This document shows, piece by piece, positions 57,010 through 64,000 of a stretch of 64,000 nucleotides of DNA. The notes beneath the pieces are model-generated. The model made no database searches and had not been told where the DNA came from. It saw only the letters and a list, made by a program, of their open reading frames with translations. Position 1 is the first letter of the stretch. Every line of letters begins with the position of its first letter. A program made the translations under genes and the position numbers. This stretch comes from Apodemus sylvaticus (Eukaryota > Chordata > Mammalia > Rodentia > Muridae). The stretch spans positions 3,161,224 through 3,225,223 of the forward strand of contig NC_067478.1 of the NCBI RefSeq assembly GCF_947179515.1. The letters are read 5' to 3'.

Positions 57010-57590
57010 GAAGGGACTTTTTACCCTGACCATGTTTTGCTTCCTCCTCAGGATTGAGTCCTGGTTGGAGAGAGAATATCCCTCAGCTGGTGGGGAGGTC
57101 TAGGTGGTGCAGCCTTGCTGGGAGGACTCTGGAGGGCGGGGCTTTGAGAGAGAAAGGCCTTGCTTACTTTGTGTTTGCCTCTGTCTTCCTACTTTATTTG
57201 AAGATACTCCCTCCGCATCCTGCCTCTCCCCCATGGTCTTCTCTTGTCTCCATCCATCTAGCTATTCCACCCTCAGGGACTCTCCCCTGGACCATAAACA
57301 AAGTGAAACACTTTCTTCCTTAAGTTGCAGTTGGTTACAATGTTTAGTTACAGCAACTACAAAGTGGCTAATGGGGGGTGGGGCTTGCCGTTTGACTGTG
57401 CAGCCGGCTCTGTGCTGCCGCTGCCTCCTAACTCAGTCCTTTGAGTGCTGCCTCAGTCCTTCCTCGGTGCCGACCTGTCACGGTGGTCTGTGCCTCTTCA
57501 TAAACTATGAGGCCAAAATAAACCCTTTCTTCCTTGAGTTCCTTCTTGTATTTTGTCACATCAAGGAGCAAATTAGCACAACGCTGAAGG
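57010..57590 (+). mobile_element. two partial rodent interspersed repeats in tandem
   Basis: Two 3' ends of the same general family occur in succession: CATAAACAAAGTGAAACACT...TTAAGTTGCAGTTGGTTACA (to about 57,360) and AGGCCAAAATAAACCCTTTC...TATTTTGTCACATCAAGGAG (to about 57,590). The 191-codon frame at 57,104-57,679 spans both and is not a gene. Confidence 0.55.
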
Positions 57591-58020
57591 AGGAGGAGGA
57601 AGCCGTCAGTCCAGTCCGCACGGCTCCTTTCGCTCCAAGCCGTTTGTGTCTGGCTGCAGCCGTCCAGCATGAGCATTAGACTCCAGCTTCTTCGTTGCTT
57701 CAGTTCTGGCCCAGTCCAGCTTCAGTTCAGCAAAAGGATTCCAGGATATTTACAGCCTTCAGTCTCTCCTGAACTGTCATAGGTTCCATCCTGGTCTGAG
57801 ACTCCTGGCATCTCACACTAAACAGTTACTAGGTTTCCTGGCTCTTCTGTGTACAGAGGGCCACTGTGGACTCCCCAGGCTCTGGTCCCCTAAGTCCCCC
57901 TTAGAGTTACGTATGATCTATTAGTTTTATTCTTCTGTATACCCTAACATTGCCCTTAGCTACAAGTCCAAAATCCTTCTTATTCTCTATTCTTGTTTAT
58001 ACTCATTTTCTAAAAGCAGG
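57591..58020. other. unique sequence
   Basis: No gene or repeat recognised. Confidence 0.35.

Positions 58021-58021
<1 letters not shown>

Positions 58022-58054
<33 letters not shown>
58022..58054. repeat. (TG)n microsatellite
   Basis: About 16 TG units. Confidence 0.95.
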
Positions 58055-58056
<2 letters not shown>

Positions 58057-58296
58057 ATTGGTTAAGTGGCAAGTCAAGTCCTGTAGCTGTTGGGGATGGT
58101 GAGCCTGGGTGAGACAAACCTCTCTGCCTCCACACTGTGGAATGTGTGTGGAAGTTAGGGATGTCACCTGAGTCTCGGGGCAGGGTGACCCATTCCCAGT
58201 GTCCCAGTGAGTGCGCTTGAACCCTATGTTTTCTCATCTTTCTCTTGCCTTGAGACTTCACCTTTCCTCCACACTGTCTCGTGTTCACTTTAAAAA

Positions 58297-58500
58297 ATTA
58301 TTTATTTTTAACTATATGCAGGTGAGTGTCTGTGCAGGTATGTGCACATGCATGTAGATGCCTTTGAAGCCCAGGAGAAGGCAGCTGATCCCCTGGAACT
58401 GGAGTTAGAAGTACCTGTAAGCTATGGGTGCTGGGAACTGAGCTCAGGTTCTCCAAAAGAGCAGCACATGCCCTTGACGGCTAAGCCATCTCCTCAGAGG
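58297..58500 (-). mobile_element. B3-type SINE
   Basis: Reverse-oriented: TTATTTATTTTTAACTATAT tail, TGATCCCCTGGAACTGGAGT and GGTGCTGGGAACTGAGCTCA body, GACGGCTAAGCCATCTCCTC head. Confidence 0.85.
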
Positions 58501-58697
58501 CCCGTGTTCACTTTACTAACCAGAAGAAATGAGAGATTCACTTTGGTCTGACTGTTAGAACTTGGTGGTTGGTAATAACATCTTGAATTCACTATTTTCT
58601 ATAATAAACCGTCCAGGCACATGATCAAAGGCTTTTTATCCTTCATCTATTCTATGTTGCTATTAATAACCTTCCCTAGTAGTGATGAAACAAAAGT

Positions 58698-58835
58698 AAT
58701 AATGGCTTACATTAGCTGAGTGCAACAACACGCTTTCATGTCTTTTACATACCAGACCCTTTCTAACTCTGATAACCCCACTTCATGGATGAGAAAGTCA
58801 GGGAGCTAACTGTAGCCATGGAGCTGAATATCAAA
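58698..58835 (+). mobile_element. MIR element
   Basis: AGTAATAATGGCTTACATTA, TGTCTTTTACATACCAGACC and TTCATGGATGAGAAAGTCAG are MIR-like. Confidence 0.75.
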
Positions 58836-58907
58836 CTCGCTCATATAGCTTAAAAACCATTGGAATTTTCCATGTGCAGAAATACCTGTTCATCCCAGTA
58901 CAAATTC

Positions 58908-58992
58908 CCTCTCCCTCTCCCTCTCCTTCTCCCTCTCCCTCTCCCTCTCCCTCTCCCTCTCCCTCTCCCTCTCCCTCTCCCTCTCCCTCTAT
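58908..58992 (+). repeat. (CCCTCT)n hexanucleotide microsatellite
   Basis: About 14 nearly perfect units with one CCTTCT variant. The minus strand is (GGGAGA)n. Confidence 0.96.
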
Positions 58993-59711
58993 CCCTCCCT
59001 CCATCTCTCCACTCTGGTATATGGACACCCATGAGTGTGAGAATCCACCACTGCAGGAGCAGAGGCCAGAGAAGGATGTCCCCTCCCGACCTGCTCTGCG
59101 GCCCTGCCTTATTCTTGTGGGTTAGGGTCTCTCAGTGAAGCTGAGCTAAACTGACAAGTCCTAGTGAGTCTCCTGTCTCCACCTCCAATAGTGCTGGGGG
59201 CTGGGGGTCCCGCAGCCATGCCTGGACTATTTATGTGGGTCCTGGGATCTACATTTACGTTTGCTTGCTTAGGCCATCTCTCCATCCACCCCCAACTCCC
59301 ACAACCTTCTTAAGAAACCTGGGGTGTCCAGAGACTCTGTTTGACTCCACCCTGAGCATCGTCTCAGGGGTCCTTCTGAACCAACCCCCTTGGGCCAGCT
59401 GCTCTCACCCACCAGTGAATGCAGCTGAGTTTAAGACACCAGGGACACCTGCCAGGCCCAGACATCCTTCCCCAGGCTGGAGTAACAGTCTGGGAGGAGC
59501 CTTTCTGTATGCATCCCACTTGCTGTGCTCCTGATTCCTTGGCCCAGCAAGTGCATCCAGGGACCGGGCTGGATGTGGGGATCTGCAAATGTTAGCTAGG
59601 GGTTGTCTCAGCTTTCAACACTTCATCTTCAAGGCAGGCATAGTCGCGCTCCTCCAGGTGCAGGGAAGATGTGACAGTTTATGAGTGCAGGCGTAGCTGC
59701 AGCGTTCCTGG
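58993..59711. other. unique sequence
   Basis: No gene or repeat recognised. Confidence 0.35.
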
Positions 59712-59720
59712 TGTGTGTGC

Positions 59721-59760
<40 letters not shown>

Positions 59761-59960
59761 GTGTCTGTGTATAATGTGTGTCTGTGTATATGTGTGTGTG
59801 ATGGTATAACATGTATGTAAGTTTGTGTGTAATGTAAGTGCATATGTGTGTAATATGTGTATGAGGTGGGTGCATGTGTGTGAATGTACTGTGTGCACAT
59901 GTATGTAATGTGTGTAATGTGACTGTGTATGTAATATGTGCACATGTGTGCACATATTAC
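59712..59960 (+). repeat. (TG)n-rich degenerate tract
   Basis: Near-perfect (GT)n to about 59,763, then 200 bases of TGTGTAATGTG-like variants. The His/Thr-repeat frames on the minus strand are artefacts. Confidence 0.93.
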
Positions 59961-60009
59961 ACATAAACAGAGTGTGCAGATGCATGCCATGGTGCAGGTA
60001 GAAGCCCGA

Positions 60010-60208
60010 AGAAAGTTCAGGTGTCTTCGTCAGCTGCCATCCACCTTGATTTATGAAACAGGGTCTCTCACTAGCCTGGGATTTTGCCAATTTGGCTAAA
60101 CTAACTGGTACCACTTTCCCTGTTCGGGGATTACAAGCATGTGCCACACACTGTAGCTTTGGGGGTCCTTGTGGTAGCAATGCAAGCACTGAGCTATCTC
60201 CTCAGCCC
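60010..60208 (-). mobile_element. B4-type SINE
   Basis: Reverse-oriented: CATCCACCTTGATTTATGAA, CAGGGTCTCTCACTAGCCTG, GGGATTACAAGCATGTGCCA and CACTGAGCTATCTCCTCAGC. Confidence 0.85.
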
Positions 60209-60654
60209 CTGATGACATATCTGCATTCTTGGTGCCTCCATCAGGTATTTCCATGTCTGTCAACCTGTCTGGATTCCAACCACCATTTGACCCAAATGGT
60301 ACCAGGTGCTGTTGCTGAGTCTAGATTGCTGATCCATTCTTCCTTAATGGTTTTATTTTTAATTCCATCATCCTTTTAACTCACGAAATGGCAGTGGTAG
60401 CAAAAGTAATCCCACGGGTGAGTGGTTCTACAGGTGGTTGGTTCCATGGGTGCAACACACCACGAGAACTGATACTGAGCCAGCCGTCTCCTCCAGAGTC
60501 CTGCCCCGGACCTAGGCACACAGTCAGTAGGAATGTCTCTGTCCTGGGGCCATCATGCAGTCCCTCAGCTCAATACCTGGATGTTAGAAGAGAGTGGTCT
60601 TCTCACCTGCTGAAAGGGAGGATTGGAGACCAAGGAACAAGGGGTGAGGGAGAG

Positions 60655-60655
<1 letters not shown>

Positions 60656-60685
<30 letters not shown>
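60656..60685. repeat. (GT)n microsatellite
   Basis: About 15 GT units. Confidence 0.94.
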
Positions 60686-60689
<4 letters not shown>

Positions 60690-60981
60690 GTGTGAGGAGT
60701 TTGTGTGTGTGAGAGGAAACAGTCTGTGCCAGAGGGTCACAGGTCCAAAGGCCCCCAAAAGCAACTGGAATCAAGGGTTCTGAGCTATTACCAGGCTCAG
60801 AAAGGAGAAAGTCAACTGGCGAGACATTTCAGAAGTATTCATCTCACATCTGGCAAAGGTGAAAATAACACACAGAGAACCCACGGCCTAGGACAGCATA
60901 AGTGAACCTCGGTCCACAAGCAGTTATCAGAAATCCTGGAGTCTGTCTTGTGTTGCAGTTCAGAACTTTCTAACTCTGACA

Positions 60982-61522
60982 GTGAATGTAATGCAGATTC
61001 TGTACATGTGTAACCTTCCAGTGAGTGTGATGCACACGCTGTATATGTGTAACCTCCCAGTGAGTGTGATGCACACACTGTACATGTGTAACCTTCCAGT
61101 GAGTGTGATGCACATGCTGTACATGTGTAACCTTCCAGTGAGTATGATGCACACACTGTACATGTGTAACCTTCCAGTGAGTGTGATCCACACGCTGTAC
61201 ATGTGTAACCTTCCAGTGAGTGTGATGCACATGCTGTACATGTGTAACCTTCCAGTGAGTGTGATGCACACACTGTACATGTGTAACCTTCCAGTGAGTA
61301 TGATGTACACACTGTACATGTGTAGCCTTCCAGTGAGTGTGATGCACACACAGTACATGTGTAGCCTTCCAGTGAGTGTGATGCACACACTGTACATGTG
61401 TAGCCTTCCAGTGAGTGTGATGAACACACTGTACATGTGTAACCTTCCAGTGAGTGTGATGCACACGCTGTACATGTGTAATCTTCCAGGGAATGCAATG
61501 CACACTCTGTACATACTTAACC
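60982..61522 (+). repeat. 39-bp minisatellite, about 14 units
   Basis: The unit (AACCTTCCAGTGAGTGTGAT followed by GCACACACTGTACATGTGT) repeats exactly every 39 bases with few differences; the first and last units are the most diverged. Because 39 is divisible by 3, frames of 261 codons (plus) and 177-219 codons (minus) stay open, encoding 13-residue repeats such as SLEGYTCTVCASH. There is no promoter, splice or domain evidence for translation. Confidence 0.97.
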
Positions 61523-61734
61523 TTCCTTCTAGGAGGAGGGCACTATCCCTGCTGAAATGCTTTCGTGTATCTGCAGTGTTATGTAAACACAATCAATTCG
61601 AAACAAGATTAGAAGATGGACTGCCTTGTGCTCACTGCATCAGAGTTAAAGGCCCCGTGAATGTAGGCACTACGTTTAGGAAGGCATTTCCAGTTGTCAG
61701 AGTCTGGTGCAGAAGGGATCATAGGCCTGGCAAC

Positions 61735-62005
61735 CTCTGTAGAGGACACTTTGGCAGTGTGTATTAAGAATCTTAGCATGTGCATACCCTTCCACCCCAC
61801 AGTTTTGCTCGTAGAAATTACTTTGAAAATAACTGTGGTGACAGCCACAGTCTAGCAGTCTGGAAGCTCATCACAGAACTTATTTTTGCTTGCAAAGCAA
61901 AACAGAAACAATCCAAGTTTCTACTATGAGGCAGTTGGTTACAGAAATATCATACGCCCAAAGAATGGGAACGAGCGATGGTCTTAACAATATCATGTTT
62001 GGAGG
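61735..62005 (+). mobile_element. L1: ancient L1 (L1M-type) 3' fragment
   Basis: GGACACTTTGGCAGTGTGTA, CATGTGCATACCCTTCCACC and CAGAAACAATCCAAGTTTCT then TATGAGGCAGTTGGTTACAG are the standard old L1 3' sequence. Confidence 0.8.
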
Positions 62006-62012
62006 CTTCGGA

Positions 62013-62150
62013 GGCTGATGAGATGGCTCAGCAGATGGAAAGAGAGAACTGTCTCCCACAGTTTTCCTCTGACATGTGCACAGTCCACATGTGCGATGAA
62101 GCGTGTGTACATATATATGTACATATATGTGCATATATTAACTTTATTTA
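62013..62150 (+). mobile_element. B4/RSINE1-type SINE inside L1 context
   Basis: GGCTGATGAGATGGCTCAGC head, GAGAGAACTGTCTCCCACAG and TTTTCCTCTGACATGTGCAC body, TATATAT-rich tail. Confidence 0.75.
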
Positions 62151-62274
62151 TATATGTAAAATGTTTGGAAAATTGAATTGAAAGGCTATACATGGTTATT
62201 GAGAGATTCATTTGAGCTTCAAAACACTTAATACAGGTCTCACTCCTGAAGGAACCCTGAAAAGTACACAGAGT

Positions 62275-62312
62275 ACCGGGGTGGGGGGTGGGGGGGGTGT
62301 GTGTTGGGGGGT
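62275..62312 (+). repeat. G-rich tract
   Basis: At least four G runs of five to eight bases separated by one to four bases; could form a G-quadruplex on the plus strand. Confidence 0.8.
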
Positions 62313-64000
62313 AGCTGTTAGTCTGCTGTGTGGTTCTAATTTATGTGTTACTTATGTAGATTTTTTATAGTAACTTTAGAAGACAAAACTTAGTCATCAG
62401 CTATTTCAAAGAGTTATGATGTGCATAAACTAGAACAAAGGTTTCTGTCCCCTCTTCCATCCCCCTCTTCTCCTTGGAAGTGGCGTTTGCCAGTTCTCAA
62501 ATGTTTCTGTGTGTCGTTGTATGCAGGCTTTTGGATTGGCCATTTTTACACTGTTGGCTATTTTTTGCTTCTGTTTATTTGTATTCTCAATCAGGGTTGC
62601 AGTAAGATCCTAATATCTGGGATTTGTGGACTAGGGAACCCATTGGTGCAAAAGGGTTCTTAACTGTGAGTTTTCTGGTTCTCAGTTATGACTTTTCTGT
62701 CATGACACACTGAAAGATTCAAGTCGACTGCCCCGTCAGTCTGCGCCTCTTAGCTGGCTTGTTTCTCAGGGTGAACAAACCATTCATTCTTACTACCTCA
62801 TACATAAATTCCACATATTTCTGGACCACACAAATTTTGTTCATGGTCACTCTCCTTAGGAACGTCTGCTTGCCTGCAGCACCCAAGACCTGAAATGTCC
62901 TCCTGAAGTCTGTGGCTAGGCTGCCGGAGCTGAGGAAGGAGTGGCTTGTTCTCTTTCCCAGGCTGTCTGGGGGACCTGAGGGTTTGTTCCTGGCAGGTAG
63001 ACATTGCTGACTCCTGTGAGGGGCCGCTGCTCTCAGTGACCCCTGGCCCTGGCGCAGAGGTACAGGTAGAATGTCTTCTGTGTAGCTTGGTCCTGGTGAG
63101 TGTTCTACAGAGACACAGAGCTGCCTGTTGCAGATCCAGGAGCTCCTAGACTGGAATAGGAGGAACCACGATCTCCTTGGCTTAGGACCAATCTCTGGCC
63201 TCTAAATCTTCTTAGCTTCCCTCTTTCTTTGTGCTTGCAAAATAGATGTTACATTTCCTCAATATCCAGATATCTGTTTCTCTTTGATATAAAAAATATC
63301 CCAGAGCTGGGCAGAAGGCACTGATGGTTAGAGGTCCTCCCTTGGCTATTTGGAAGCCTGTAATTAAATAGCTGGGGCCTTGCACAGCTTGGGGGAGGAA
63401 TAGCCTAGATTGGGGAGTACAACATGCTCATCTTTCACCCCCCTTCAAGCCCCATTACACATCCAGCCCCAGATGGACCACCAGATCGAGCGTGCAAAAC
63501 TCCATCCTTTGTGTGGATAGTAAGGAAGCAGGTCATCAGATGTTTTCTGGAATTCTGACTGGACTTAGGTGTGAGGTAGAAACTGAGCTCATTGTTTCTT
63601 TCCGTGGCTGTTCCAGGCCCCTTCCAATAAAGCTGCTGATCCTGTCTGTGTAATTAGTGGGTGCATAATTAGCATGAGAGGAGCTCCTAGCCTTGCAGGC
63701 TCCTACACGTCAGACAGAAACACCCAGGCAGACAGACCCCCCTGCTTGGCTGTGTCCCTTCTTGATGCAGCATCAAATACTTGACAAAAGCAGTTTAGGG
63801 AAGACAAGAGTTACTTGGGCTTACAGTATGAGAGCGTGCAGTCCCTCCCATCAGGGAAGGGAGGCAGTAGGCACATGAGGCGGCTGGTCACACTGCATCT
63901 TCAGTCAGGGTGCAGAGAGAAGGATGCTGGCGCTCAGCCTGGTTTCCCTTTTTACCCAGTCCAGGACCCCAGTCCATGGGACGGTGCTGCCCACATGTGG
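62313..64000. other. unique sequence
   Basis: No transposon or gene recognised. CCTTCCAATAAAGCTGCTGA near 63,621 contains AATAAA and could be a plus-strand polyadenylation signal, but nothing upstream supports a gene. Confidence 0.35.

Noticed and set aside
57104..57679. 191-codon plus-strand frame
   Set aside because: It runs through two interspersed-repeat ends containing AATAAA-type sequence, so it is not a gene.
59615..60189. 186- and 112-codon His/Thr-rich minus-strand frames
   Set aside because: They are translations of the (TG)n-rich tract.
60982..61522. CRISPR-like regular repeat
   Set aside because: Units are directly adjacent with no unique spacers, and the surroundings are rodent nuclear DNA.
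60839..61767. Four long frames (177-261 codons) over the minisatellite
   Set aside because: They are open in several frames on both strands because the 39-bp unit contains no stop and its length is divisible by 3.

Overview
The window looks like nuclear DNA of a mouse-like rodent (Mus or a close murid). It carries many B1, B2/B3 and B4/RSINE1-type SINEs, rodent L1 (Lx-type) 3' ends, non-autonomous hAT elements of the URR1 type, and dense (CA)n/(GA)n/(CT)n microsatellites. I see no prokaryotic features, tRNA or rRNA genes, CRISPR array or intact viral gene. Family names come from recognising consensus-like sequence by eye; no search was run.

The one clear functional landmark is a CpG island at about 17.85-19.16 kb. 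Inside it a TATA box, a YY1-type AAGATGGCG motif, GC boxes and an upstream CCAAT box all fit a promoter firing on the minus strand from about 18,873 toward position 1. The left 18 kb is therefore probably the first intron(s), or the whole body, of a minus-strand gene. A good minus-strand acceptor (2,729), a short terminal reading frame ending at 2,609 and a polyadenylation signal (588-593) could be its last exon. I could not identify the protein or assemble a full coding sequence. Other minus-strand segments with good splice-site pairs (8.5, 10.2 and 12.5 kb) are weak exon candidates.

From 19.2 to 25.5 kb the sequence is poor in transposons. It holds two plus-strand segments preceded by strong splice acceptors (21,499-21,662 and from 22,325, the second with a 94-codon frame starting at its ATG), and AT-rich patches with homeodomain- and E-box-like motifs. 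This could be a divergent spliced transcript plus regulatory DNA; it is the best place to look for something not yet annotated.

From 25.5 to 64 kb the window looks intergenic or intronic. It is a patchwork of nested SINE/L1/other repeats and simple repeats, with some notable structures: a near-perfect 50-bp inverted repeat about 780 bp apart (40.86/41.68 kb), a 44-bp segment with several CpGs present twice (30.1 and 31.5 kb), a 39-bp minisatellite of about 14 units (61.0-61.5 kb) that keeps long frames open on both strands, and a purine-to-pyrimidine switch that could fold on itself (44.4-44.6 kb). No protein-coding gene is supported with confidence anywhere in the window.
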